Below the pieces are notes generated by a model. It worked only from the letters and a program-made list of their open reading frames with translations. It was not told the origin of the DNA and made no database searches. Source: Lotus japonicus (Eukaryota; Streptophyta; Magnoliopsida; Fabales; Fabaceae). Taken from it: a stretch of 64,000 bases of DNA. The DNA lies in contig NC_080041.1 in NCBI RefSeq assembly GCF_012489685.1, forward strand, positions 29,439,780 through 29,503,779, written 5' to 3'. Shown here one piece after another: positions 1-10,724 of this stretch (its first letter is position 1; each line of letters starts with the position of its first letter). Position numbers and translations under genes: made by a program.

Positions 1-416
1 TCTGTCAGCTAACGTGCCTGAAGGGCTCGCATTTCCATTACAGTCTTTAGTGCCAACATTAAATACATGATCAGTCTTTTCATTCTCGATCCACTGTTCT
101 GCAGCTCAAAGCAATAAACATTTCTACAGACACACACAGCAATTAATGACAACGATGCTGCCCTTTAATGTTTCTACTTACCACATTCAAAATTAGCTTT
201 CGTGTTTCAATTCTAGGGAGCTTTGATTTTTAAAAATGATTGATGAACATGTGAATAGCACCAGACATCCAACACCTTTAGCTTTGGTAATTTGTGTAGC
301 CACACACACTGAAGGTGTTGGATGTTTCGCACTATCTCCCCCTCCTTAATATAAGAATTAAATAAGAGATGTATATTGGTTCATTTTATAAGAATTAGAT
401 TTTGATTTTGTACCTA
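1..416. other. Intergenic, no gene seen
   Basis: No credible coding frame. The word CATCCAACACCTT near 268-281 recurs inverted as AAGGTGTTGGATG near 313-325, so the stretch can form a hairpin of about 13 bp with a roughly 30-base loop. Confidence 0.6.
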
Positions 417-703
417 CTCCCTCCGTTCCTAATTATAAGACCTAATTTTAAATTTTTCATGTTCCTAAAAATATATCAAAAAGTATTTTACTCTTCCATA
501 TATACCCCTCACATTAATTGTGTGTTTTCAATTCCAAAGTTTTAATTACCACCTACCATTAATTAGTGAGAGAAAATGACAAAGGGTAAATATGGAGGAA
601 TGTATGCATTTTTAAAAAATCAATACATTAATTAGACACATTTAATATTTTCTTAATAAGCGCAATTTTTTGTATTAGGTCTTATAATTAGGAACGGAGA
701 GAG
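417..703. mobile_element. Stowaway-like (Tc1/mariner) MITE, copy 1
   Basis: A 287-bp non-coding element flanked by TA on both sides (415-416 and 704-705). Its terminal inverted repeats begin CTCCCTCCGTTCCTAATTAT, the signature of Stowaway MITEs, and are about 28 bp long. The interior is AT-rich with no frame. It is strongly similar to 62149-62454 over most of its length, including the internal word AGTGAGAGAAAATGACAAAG, so the two are copies of one family. Confidence 0.9.
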
Positions 704-796
704 TATTAATTATTGAAGAAATCTATTCATGTCATCCTCACATCTACTCTTGTCATCCCTCATATCTCGATGTGACAATGTCCCACATTTATGATT

Positions 797-1147
797 GTGG
801 AATATATAGTTTGTACTCTACTATTCCGCAATCTTCAAACGTAAGTGCGGGAAAAGGGGATGGTGAGAGTAAGCGTGAGAATGATATGAATAGAATCCTC
901 CTTAATTATTTTTTCACAATATTGCACAATGTAGAAACCTAGATTTACACATTTTAACTTTTGAATGTTGCACATGTCATCTTCTATAGTAGATGTGCAA
1001 TATTGTGTGGAATATATAGTTTGTACTCTACTGTTCCTATTGTATGTGGAATATATGTGGAATATATAGTTTGTACTCTACTGTTCCTATTGTGTGTGGA
1101 ATATATGTGGAATATATAGTTTGTACTCTACTGTTCCTATTGTATGT
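797..1147 (+). repeat. 50-bp tandem repeat, three copies, plus a diverged outlier
   Basis: The word CTGTTCCTATTGT recurs at 1031, 1081 and 1131, exactly 50 bp apart. Each unit carries GGAATATATAGTTTGTACTC. A single diverged copy of the unit lies at about 797-830. Short reading frames across it come from the repeat itself and do not look coding. Confidence 0.88.
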
Positions 1148-1550
1148 TATGTTGAGGCCTTTGCACTTTTGCCCTTCCTTACTTTTTGTTTCCTTAGCCA
1201 AGCATTGGTTTTTAAGGAAATTTCATGGTAGTACAAACACATATATAGCAAGCATGTGGGTTTCTACATCGTGGCAGTACAAACATATATAGCAATACAA
1301 ACACAGATATGAAAGGAAGTTTGAGCTTTCCTTTTTCAATTTAATATGGGAACTAAAACTCTGATAAAATTTAAATGTCTTCAACAAAACAGAACAACAA
1401 TGTTATCAGATCAACCATTCTGTCTGAATTCAGAACAAACCATGAAAATGACTGTAATATAGAGATAAGTTTGAAACAAAACAAAACATATAGAGCCTGA
1501 ATAAGCAATCTAAGCTGAGAATCCTAATAGCTCCATCAGTGACCAACACT

Positions 1551-1736
1551 TTACTCATCTTCAATGATAGATTCAACACCCTTCTTGTTGTGCTTCCTAG
1601 CGTACCTCTGATTCCTCAGAAACTTGGGATCCATCCCTTTGGTGGAAGTGTGGCGGTGCCTCTTGGGCTTCTTGATGCCGTTCTTGTGTGCCTTGTAGGA
1701 TTGGTTGTGAGCGGTGTGATTCTTCGACTTGGCCAT
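1551..1736 (-). CDS. RPL29: 60S ribosomal protein eL29
   Basis: A single coding exon encodes a 61-residue, very basic protein that starts [19 protein letters not shown] and contains [20 protein letters not shown]. This is the hallmark of plant eL29, and the length matches the usual 60-61 residues. eL29 is a small component of the cytosolic large ribosomal subunit. The start is the only ATG ahead of the conserved MAKSKNHT. On the minus strand the ATG is preceded by a short leader with a telo-box (AAACCCTAG), common in plant ribosomal-protein genes. A CAG directly before that leader looks like a splice acceptor, so a 5'UTR intron is likely; the upstream exon was not located. No stop or missing core residue is seen. 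Confidence 0.95.
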   Translation of the reverse strand: MAKSKNHTAHNQSYKAHKNGIKKPKRHRHTSTKGMDPKFLRNQRYARKHNKKGVESIIEDE

Positions 1737-1759
1737 CTCTTCAAGATCCGGTTGAGGAG

Positions 1760-1768
1760 CTAGGGTTT
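1760..1768 (-). promoter_or_regulatory. Telo-box in the RPL29 leader
   Basis: AAACCCTAG on the minus strand about 25 bases upstream of the RPL29 ATG. Telo-boxes (AAACCCTAA-like) are enriched in 5' regions of plant translation genes. A role here is inferred from motif and position only. Confidence 0.55.
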
Positions 1769-2192
1769 TTCCTGCACAACAGAAGAATGAGAACTAAAAC
1801 TTTTATCCAAGTTTCTTAATGTCAATCTAGGTTTCTACATCGTGACATTCACAAGTAACCTGAATATTACATGGTTTAGTATTCAGAAAATTAAAAAGGA
1901 TTACATCATATGTTCTTATTAAGAATGGCATGATACATGTATAAACTGTTATACATGTCTCTAGCCATGAAGCTAAGGTGTCCTAACTCCTAATACTGAT
2001 CATATTTGGCAATTTGTTGTTTTCTCAACTTCACTTCAGGACATGAGAGATTAATGATATCCCCTTTCCTTTCAACATCAAATTGCATCTTAGAACATTT
2101 CCTAAAGACTATACTTGAACTTGAAACCTGCATGCACAAGTTTCATCGAAATTAAAGTTGGCATCTTGACACCATTAATTTCCTCCAACTTG

Positions 2193-2435
2193 CTAGAAGA
2201 AGAAAATATATTTGAAATTAGTCATACATTGGCTCACCCTGACTTCTTCAAGAACTCCATCATTATCATGGAGATACTTGACAACCATCATTGCAGTAGC
2301 TGATACAGTTTCATGACTTGAGTATAAGAATGTGATTATTTGATCAATTATCTGTTTATCATTAAGTTTGTACTTAAGGTCCCCATTTCTCATGAGCTGA
2401 TCAATAATGTCAGTGTGAATACAAGTAATCACCAA
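2193..2435 (-). pseudogene. CYP85A-like cytochrome P450 exon relic
   Basis: The minus strand encodes LMRNGDLKYKLNDKQIIDQI followed by a stretch with HETVSATAMMVVKYLHD. This closely resembles the I-helix region of CYP85A (brassinosteroid-6-oxidase), in which the family normally has a YSGYETVS-type oxygen-binding motif. Here the corresponding motif is YSSHETVS. The exon ends at about 2238 with a good GTGAGC donor. No neighbouring P450 exon was recognised: the heme-binding FxxGxRxCxG region and the N-terminal membrane anchor are absent nearby. It is best read as a truncated gene fragment. The alternative, a single exon of a gene whose other exons lie elsewhere, is unlikely because RPL29 follows within 450 bp. 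Confidence 0.78.
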
Positions 2436-2438
2436 TTG

Positions 2439-2760
2439 GTGAAGATGACTATATTAAAAAAATAAACTCTTTAGAGAACAATTTTCAAACAGAGTAGGAA
2501 GAGATAAAACGTCAAAGAAGCAAACCAGAGGCGAGAATAGGCGGCGATGGCGCAAGGTTGCAGGGAGGGCAATTTGGAAAGAGAGAGGAGTGCGGTTGTG
2601 CAAGCGATTTGGTGGTTGTAGCTCAGTTTGTGAGAGAATGGAAGTGGCAGCGGCGGCGCCGCAAGCTAAGAGGAGGTGGCATTCTAGATTCAATGCTCGA
2701 TCGGCTGGAGAGGGAAAAAGAGAAGAACGCAAAAAATGGGGATTTGGGTTTGGCACCCCA
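2439..2760. other. GC-richer stretch, no supported gene
   Basis: Frames on both strands are open for 60-100 codons but have no recognisable domain, and their composition looks like a transcribed leader. It could be leader sequence of RPL29 or the outer edge of the MULE block that follows. Confidence 0.4.
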
Positions 2761-2804
2761 CCCTTTAGGCTACGCGCCCCAGCATTTTTTTTTTTATTCC
2801 AAAA

Positions 2805-3435
2805 TTACCCATCGGTAAATGATTTGCCGATGTAAAAATACCAATCGGTAAATCATTTACCGTTATTGTTCCTCAGTATGAACACTTTTATCTCATTACC
2901 CAGAACACGAAGAACAATATCGGTTAATCATTAACCGATTTTTATATTGATATCGGTATATCATTTACCGATTGGTAATCTGGCAGTTTGATCACCTTTT
3001 CACCATTACTCCTCCCTCCACCAACCCCTCCACCATTACTCCTCCCTCCAACAACCCCCCACCAGCCCCCCATAACTCGCCCAAACTACCTTATTCTACC
3101 ATTACTTCACTCCTCCCTCACATTTCACCTTCCCACCACCACCACCATCTCCACATTTCCACCACCACCACCACCAACACCACCACCACCAAGGGAAAGC
3201 TTTTAACTTTTGGTAAGTGTTGTTAGCTTTGGTACTTTATTTATAGTTAGTTTAAGTAGTTAGTTGTTAGTTTAAGTAGTTAGTTTAGTTAGTTAAGTTG
3301 GTAATTTAGGCTGCTGAATCGTGAACTGAATCGGTAAATGAATTGCCGTTAATGTATCGGATTATGATCTTCCGTTAGAGTACCGGAATTTTATTTACCG
3401 TTATAGGGTCGGTTATTGATTTACCGTTTTTGTTC
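2805..3435. repeat. Cluster of ATCGGTAAAT/ATTTACCGAT palindromes
   Basis: At least five imperfect palindromes of the type ATCGGTAAATCATTTACCG occur at about 2809, 2844, 2920, 2953 and 3330, with looser copies up to 3433, just upstream of the transposase gene. A pyrimidine-rich CCA/CCT tract at 3000-3190 lies between them and is probably transposase leader sequence. Clustered palindromes next to a transposase are candidate transposase-binding or regulatory sites; this is inference. Confidence 0.7.
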
Positions 3436-3440
3436 CAGGG

Positions 3441-6400
3441 ATGACAGAGTCCTTTTTCTTTGGTGAATCACAATTGATACATGCTGCTGGATTGGAAAAT
3501 GATAATCCAGAGGAGCAACCATCACTAGCTGAACCTCCGATTATATCTATAGATGTCTCTCATTTGTATCATACTGATCAGGTACTCATTGCACAAATTT
3601 TTGCATGCTTTGTTTGCTTTGTTTATGCCTTGTTTTATGCCTTATGCCTTGTTTATCCTGAAACAGCGTTTCCCTTTGAAAGATGATCTTATGAAATGGG
3701 TTCGCGACATTTCTATGGCAAATAATTTTGTTTTGGTGACAACAAAGTCTGATAGTGGTGTGAAGGGAAGAAAAGAATATGTCATTCTGGGGTGTGAGAA
3801 GCATGATGCGTATATTCCCTACAGAGAACCGGATCTTGTTGAAGGAACGTCAACACAAAAGACAGGTTGTCCTTTTAGGCTAAAAGGACGACGTACGAAA
3901 GATGATAAAGGTTGGTGGTTGAAGGTGATGGACGGTAGACACATCCATCTCGCAGCTGAGTCACTAGTTGGCCACAATTACGCTGGTCGACTGAATAGTG
4001 AGGCGAAGGAGGACGTGATAAATCAGGCTAAGACTTGGGTTCCACCTAGAAAGATGTTGGTGTCCTTGAAGGAAAAAGATCCTTCAAACTTGACTACCAT
4101 CCAACAAATTTATGGTGTTTGCAAGCGGTTCAGACAATCCGTCCGTGGGTCACTGATAGAGATACAATACTTGCTGAAGAAGTTGGACGGTGAGAAGTAT
4201 GTTCACTTCGAACGAAATGAACCCGGATCGGAAGTGATTAGAGATATATTTTGGGCTCATCCGAATGCCGTCAAACTTTTCAACACATTCCCATATGTTG
4301 TGATCATGGATTGCACATACAAGACCAGCAAATACAAACTACCCTTGCTCGAGATTGTTGGCCTGACCTCCACGGATAAAACATACTCAATAACATTCTG
4401 TTACATTGGCAGTGAGACCACAGAGGACTACATTTGGGCATTGGAGTGTATGAAGTCTCTGATTTCCGACCAATCCAGGTTGCCTAGAGTGATTGTGACG
4501 GACAGAGATCTTGCCTTATTGAGTGCTGCTTCACAAAGCCTTCCCACCACCACCCATTTACTATGCTTGTGACACATCAACAAGTGTGTTTTGGAAAAGT
4601 GCAAAGAGTATGTTGGCACGGATGATTTTGCTCAAGAGGTTATGGACAAGTGGGCCGAATTGGTAGATGCTCCAACAGTTCCAGAATTTGAAGCTCATTG
4701 GATTGAATTGTTTAACATGTGCAAGCATAAACACAAGTTGAAATTTGCCACTTATTGTTCTACTACATGGTTGGTCCACAAGCAGAAATTTGCCAAGGCA
4801 TGGACAAATCATGTGATGCATTTTGGAACAACAACAAGTAACAGGTACAAAAATTATGTTATGACTTGTATATGTATTTCATTTCATAGATTATTACAGT
4901 ATTAATTCTTACATGTGCGTTGTTGGTTTGCAGGGCTGAAGGTGCACATGCCAGCTTGAAGTTGATGTTGCGGAACAGTAAGGGTGACCTGGCCACATCA
5001 TGGGATGCGTCGCATAGTTTGACCACCAATCGTCACACTGAGATAGTAGCATCGTTTGAGCGTAGTATGAATAAAATTGATCACCTTTTCAAGACCCCTT
5101 TCTACACAAATATTAGGGGATTTGTGTCAATCAAATGCCTGAAACTCATTGATGCTGAACTGACAAGAATGCGAGCCTGCGGCGGCAGATGCGATTGCTT
5201 ATTGAGAGAGACTCATGGACTACCTTGCGGTTGTCAACTTGCAGGTTACCGGTCAACCACTCTCCTGTCAACTACTTCCAATTATTTATATTTGGGATTC
5301 GATGTAACATGTCTGTGAACTTGCAGATTATGAGAGGATTCCGTACGAGGCCATTCATCCATTCTGGAAGAGCCTAAGTTGGGAGCATGTACCTATTGCA
5401 GATACTGGCAGCTCAGATATTTGCGGACTAAACCATGGAGAGATGCACCCAGAAGTTGAGGCACTGACACGTTATTTCCATTCTTTGGATACTGGAGGGC
5501 AGAGTATGGTAAGGAGGAAGCTTCAGGCGATATATTGTCCTGAAAGGAGTACATTATGTACTCCTGAGCTTCGGATAAAGTCCAACCGCACTGCTAAGTT
5601 GAAGGAGAGCAAACAACCCAAGGGTCGAGCAATAGGATCCTTGACTCGTGATCCTTCAGCGTTTGAACTTACTGACAAGAAGATTAAAGAGGAAAAGAAG
5701 TCTTCACAACCAGCAAAGAGGAAGAAGCGTGTAAAGAAGTCTGATACAAGCCATTTCATGTGTAACTTTCCAGCCTTTCTCCATCCATATATTGGCACAA
5801 TTACAGATGTTGAGGATGATGGTAACTGTGGCTATAGATCCATTGCTGCATTAATGGGGCATTCCGCCGGTCAGGACGGTTGGCCTTGGGTTAGGGCTAC
5901 ATTGATACAAGAACTTGAGACCAATGTGTTAATGTATAATAGGATGTGGGGCACAGATGTTGTTTATGGCTTACATGATCGTCTCACTCTTCCTATTGGT
6001 GACCCGGCCACCCCTGACAAATGGTTTCAACTGCCAGAGATGGGATACCTTGTTGCCACAAAGTACCAATTGGTTCTCGTATCCTTATCCTCTATGGGTT
6101 GTAACACATACTTTCCACTGATAGGAGCCGGCCCACGAGATGAGCATACTGTTATAGCTATTGGACATGTGATAAATCACTGGGTACAGGTATATTTTGA
6201 CCAAATACACTAATATTTTAGTTGCCTAGCTTGTCGATTAATTTTTGTATGTGGAAGTTATCTAATACTAGCTTGTCGATTAATTTTTGTATGTGGAAGT
6301 TATCTAATTTTATGGTTATTCTCTAAAATGCAGCTCCAATTAACTCCTGGACATCCTATGCCGACTATTGCTCCCCAGTGGGATTGGCACGCTGATCTTG

Positions 6401-6519
6401 CCTCCAAATACTGGCGCAATTTATATGGTCCACGTTTAGGCATGTATGATGCACAATTCCAAGCTTGGCTTCGTGCTTTTAGTGGTCATGCGGACTATGT
6501 GGACATCACCACAGATTGA
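3441..6519 (+). pseudogene. MULE transposase fused to an OTU cysteine protease domain (one premature stop)
   Basis: Five exons can be assembled: 3441-3581, 3667-4844, 4934-5244, 5327-6189 and 6334-6519, giving 893 codons with every junction GT-AG. Order of domains: an N-terminal FAR1/WRKY-GCM1-like zinc-binding region (CEKH and CPFRLKGRR), the MULE transposase core with MDCTYKT and VTDRDLAL aspartates and the AEGAH glutamate, a SWIM-like CDC...PCGCQLA motif, a basic linker, then an OTU domain with DDGNCGYRS (catalytic Asp/Cys) and a C-terminal INHWVQ histidine. The transposase would cut and paste the element; the OTU domain is a predicted deubiquitinase-type protease fold. The only lesion seen is TGA at 4570-4572, where the family has Trp in CLWHINK. 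A TGG-to-TGA change explains it, so the copy is nearly intact. The intron at 6190-6333 contains a direct repeat of about 43 bp. Confidence 0.92.
6228..6310 (+). repeat. About 43-bp direct repeat in the last transposase intron
   Basis: The word GCTTGTCGATTAATTTTTGT occurs near 6229 and again near 6272, each followed by ATGTGGAAGTTATCTAAT, giving a short tandem duplication within the intron. Confidence 0.85.
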
Positions 6520-6896
6520 ATGTTCTTGTATTGTGTAATATTAATTTGTAAACTCTCTGTAATTTGGTAGAATGTGGCCCTTATCACAGGTTGTTGTTAA
6601 TGATGAAAACCTAGACATCATCGTAGATTGGCAGGTTCATGCGTGTACTTTTGGTAATGTTAATTTGATGTATTCTTGTCATTTTCATTTTCATTACCCT
6701 CCACCACCAACCCTGACATTACTCTCAACCACCAGCCCCAACCACTCTTCTACCATCCACCAGTACACCTTAAATGTTTTGACCGCACTCCTGAGCTATA
6801 AATCTATGTTGTGTCTTGCCTCTTCTTCTCACTCTTCATTCCTCATCTTCCTGTCTATTGTGTCTTGACTCTTCTTCTTACTCCTCATTCTACACA

Positions 6897-7654
6897 ATGG
6901 AACAAGACCCAAATCCATTCCTCCGCCATTGCAAAGGTCAAAGCAACAACTCTGGCAGCTCTCGTCCTCTCATTCCTGGCCCGGCTGGCGCCATCCAGGC
7001 TGCCATGTATGCCCGTAGATCCACCCCTAACACACCACTCATTCTGACCCAGGAAATCGTGAGGCGTGTGCTAGATCATGGATCAACCGAAACCGATCCT
7101 GATTTCAACTCACATGCTTGGCTATCAGCCCTGCAAGAGTGGGGAATAGCCACTCCGTTGGGCTCTCTGACAGCGAACGTTGAGAGGGTAGAGAATGTTG
7201 TTGCTGTTATCAAATCTTGCACTCCCAATGGGTTTGGAGATGCGAAAGTTACCCTCAAGGTATGTCTTGTCCTTGCTTTTGTAATGCCTTGTTTTTGGTC
7301 CCCCTTGACTAACCGTTCTTATTTATTTGTCAAACGATATCAAACATTTAGGACCCCACGGGTGCTGTTGATGCTAGCATCCATCGCAAGGCCTTTACTC
7401 ACAGTGAATTTGCGAATGACATAACTGTTGGATCTGTTCTTGTTCTCCAAAAGGTCTGAAACCTAAACATGAAACTTGCTTCATTTTTTGGACAGATAAG
7501 CATGGTTTAATTAAAGTATATATTTCACTTGCAGGTTGCTGTGTTTGCACCTAGAGGAACTGTTTGTTATCTTAATATAACATTGCCCAACCTAGTGAAG
7601 GTATTCCCAAAAGATTGCGGACCCCATGACTTCATCGATATCACAGAGGAATAA
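6897..7654 (+). CDS. HROB-type OB-fold protein carried by the MULE block
   Basis: Three exons (6897-7259, 7352-7453, 7535-7654) with in-phase GT-AG introns encode 194 residues. The C-terminal half has CTPNGFGDAKVTLKDPTG, then SIHRKAF, VGSVLVLQK and VAVFAPRG...YLNITLPNLVKVF. This pattern matches the OB-fold domain of HROB (formerly DUF4539), a recombination factor that in animals helps load MCM8-MCM9. The N-terminal half is a proline/serine-rich region and a short segment with HAWLSALQEWG. The protein is much shorter than full-length HROB. The start is the first ATG in the frame that leads into a sensible N-terminus. It lies 378 bp downstream of the transposase stop in the same direction. No disabling lesion is seen. 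Its function in the element is unknown; capture from a host gene is the simplest explanation. Confidence 0.82.
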
Positions 7655-7883
7655 TTTTGTTTTCGGTGTTGCTTATGTATGTTTAATTTGGTTGTGTAAC
7701 CGTTTAACTTATTGTCATGGATTACTACATGCTTTGAATTATTTATGTTGTCGTTGTTTCTGTTTTTTTCATTATAAGAGTCATAATATTAAGATTCAAA
7801 ATATAACACATGTAAATAAAACGAGGTAAGAGTCATAACATAACATAAAAAGTCCTAACATATACATAACAAGTGTAATAAAA

Positions 7884-10157
7884 TCACTCTCCCCGACCCC
7901 GCCCCCTGCGACCTCTGGGTCCACGCGCTCGACCTCCACGAACACCCTCTCCAGGATCACCCTCTCCACGAGCTCTGCCTCCACGAGCTCCGCCTCCACG
8001 GGGTCTGCCTCCACGAGCTCTGCCTCCCGCAGCTGCGGCTCCTCGAATAGCAGAAAAGGCAACTCCCTGGGTACCAACGAAGGAACTCCGTCGAAAGAGA
8101 TCGAGCGCCCTCTCCGTGAGGATTCGGGGCTGTGTCCCTGGAGCAAGAGCACCTGGCACCTCCAGGGACTGCTCCAACAACTTCACACCCCTACGTATGG
8201 CAGACTGCATAAAAATAATATACAAAAATAATTTCATTAACAAAAATCACAATTGAATGAATAAAAATAAAAAATAATATACAAGTTTAGAATCCAAACT
8301 TACCACGGCACTAAGCTCCTCCCTCCTATCCTCAGAGATGATGAACACATGGGACACTCTGCTATACCACCTCATGTAACCCTCCACCGCCTCTCCCGGA
8401 TATGTAGCAGGTATCCCCTGAGGGCGGAGGTGCAGCTCAAACTCAGCATAGGCAGCATCTGTGGTCTCAGCAAGGGACCCCGTCGTCTGGATCTCAGAGG
8501 GGTGTCGAGGGATGTCCTGTATGAAGCCAAACTGGCGCATAACCCGCTCTGGTAGATGTCGGCTCACAGACCGGCCGTAAGGTGTCCTGATGTAGCCGGA
8601 ATAGAGGGCCCTGGGATCCCGCGGTCGAACATCTCGATGGTCCTCAAAAGGGGTCCATGTGATATCATCCACTGTAAGCTCATCGAGCATGACTCGTCTC
8701 TCATCGAGTCCGGAATGCGCGATCCGAGACGTGGACCACCGCTGCGCCCTAGGCTGGTCCTGTGTGTAGCCGGGGACCTCCGTCCTGATAATGACGCTGC
8801 TGGATATGTACTCATACGCCCATGACAGCACGAGGGAGGTGAACCCACCGATCTGCGCTGTCTTCCTGCGGGAAGCACGACTCAGCTGTTCGTACAACGA
8901 AGCCAGCGCAATCGCACCCCACGCGTACTCCGACACGCGACCGAGGTCCTCAAGCATCCCAATCCAGTAGACAGTAGTGTGGTAACCACCACTCTTGCTG
9001 GCAAAGAGGGTGGCACCAAGCTGGTTCACCAGCCAGATCCTAGCAGCATCCTCATAGCGTCCCCCTACAATGAAATGAATTAAGTTAACAGTTATTAATA
9101 ATACGCTAAAAATAAATACAACTTAATAAAGTAATTATTAAGACATACCATCCATAGCAGACGTGTACATGGTCTTCAGAGTAATGAACTGAATGTTCTG
9201 GCCACCCGCCGCCTCAAACTCAGCCAGATAATCAGCAACAGATCCTCCCAGGAGCTGGGCGCAGAGCGCTGCAACCTCATCTCGCTCCCCTCTGCCCGAA
9301 GTGTAGAACCTCGACCCTGTGGGAAGATGGAGAATAGTCGACACATCGTCCAGGGTGATAGTCATCTCCCCGAACGGCATGTGGAAGCTACTCGTCTCCT
9401 CATGCCATCTCTCAACAAGGGCCAGTATGACAGCTGGGTCTGTCTCCGGTAACCCGCACCAAGGTAGGTGATACAAACCCGTCTGCTGCAGCAGCTGTCG
9501 CACATGTGTGTGGGCCTCTGAATCGCCATCACAGGGGAGGTTCCATACCTTCCCCCCAACAGTGGCCACCCTCAATGTCCGACGGTCCACGTACCGCGGG
9601 TCTGTGCGAAGAAGTGCCTGCCACGTCCAAGGAGCCTTGTGGTCAGGATAATGCGCAAGAAGCGAAAGATCCTCAGGCCCCCCGGGAAACGGTGCCACCC
9701 TCTGGATGAGGTCGTCATCCGCGCCGCCCTCTGGCACCACATCTGGCACAACATCAGCAGCATCAATCTCCTTCTGGAGAAAAAGAGGCTCCTCCTCCTC
9801 ACCACTGGCCTCAGAAGCAGTCTCAGAAGCAGACTCCTCGCCACTGGGCTCCGAAGAAGACTGCTCGCCAGATGTCTCCTCAAGAGGTAACTCAACCATC
9901 GGAGAGACCGGAGTAGGATGAGGCTGAGTACCTGACGGAGCTGTAGCAGATGGACCACCTGACGGAGCTGTAGCAGACGGACACGGAGACGGAGCCCCGG
10001 CCGGAGTAGCAGACGGAGACGGAGACGGGGCCGAAGCCTCAACCGCCTGACTAGCTGCTCGATGGTCGCCGCGCCGCGTAGAAGCATGCAAGCGCTCGTG
10101 GCGATCCTCTGCATCATCGACTGTAGAAGATCGAGACCTCTTCCTCCCGCCCTTCAT
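7884..10157 (-). CDS. Plant mobile domain (MAIN-like) protein with RGG-rich tail
   Basis: Three exons (10157-9149, 9064-8304, 8204-7884) give exactly 697 codons (696 residues). The N-terminal 130 residues are basic, then Ser/Pro/Ala-rich, then acidic. The plant mobile domain (aminotransferase-like, as in MAIN/MAIL1) follows: motifs CGLPETDPAVILALVERWH, FGEMTITLDDVSTILHLP, YEDAARIWLVNQLGATLF and YWIGMLEDLGRVSEYAWG. The C-terminus is a run of RGG/RG units. Host PMD proteins act in gene silencing and meristem maintenance, and PMDs are also common in MULE and Gypsy elements; which role applies here is unknown. The first ATG after a probable splice acceptor (CATAG at about 10162) was taken as the start. 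The gene converges on the HROB-like gene, with 229 bp between stops, and is open throughout. Base composition is far more GC-rich than its surroundings. Confidence 0.92.
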
Positions 10158-10226
10158 TCTCCTATGAAAAGCAAACAAATTTAACATCAAATTACAACTT
10201 GAACAACTTTAACAGTTACAAATTGT

Positions 10227-10290
10227 ACAAACATCTCTCATATAGCAACAAACATCTCTCATATAGAAACAAACATCTCTCATATAGCAT
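10227..10290. repeat. Three tandem copies of a 21-bp unit
   Basis: The unit ACAAACATCTCTCATATAG is repeated three times upstream of the PMD gene, probably within its 5'UTR intron or promoter. Confidence 0.85.
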
Positions 10291-10612
10291 CAACACCCTT
10301 TCTAATTTGTCAATCTAGATAACTAAAATGCAACATTAAGGAAGTTCCCTAGTTCTAATAAGCCGATACCATCAACACCCTTTCCCAGTGTCATGACACT
10401 AAAATATTTGAAAATTTGTACAAAATATTCAGCCCAATAGATGGAGGAAAACTAAAAAAAACTGGCTTAAAAAAACTGCCTTAAACTGGTTTACAATCGG
10501 GAAATGTTTTCCCATTACAGAATCGGAAATATGCTGTGTAAATTGTAGGAGATGCAAGAGTATGACACGTAATTAAAAAGTCTGATGTGGCAAACTTATG
10601 TGAGAATAAGAA

Positions 10613-10724
10613 AGATGATTTGGCAGTGCTACATTGCGCACTTCACAATTACTATATTATAAATAGATAGATGATTTGGCAGTGCTACATTGCGCGCTTC
10701 ACAATTACTATATTATAAATAGAT
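10613..10724. repeat. 56-bp tandem duplication
   Basis: AGATGATTTGGCAGTGCTAC begins at 10613 and again at 10669. The two copies differ at about one position. It lies at the probable right margin of the MULE block. Confidence 0.88.

Noticed and set aside
8247..9029. PMD middle part read as its own gene
   Set aside because: It is exon 2 of the spliced PMD gene; acceptor at 9065 and donor at 8303 fit in phase.
9572..10117. 181-codon Arg/Leu-rich minus frame
   Set aside because: Alternate frame of the GC-rich PMD exon; the PMD frame has conserved motifs and correct splicing.
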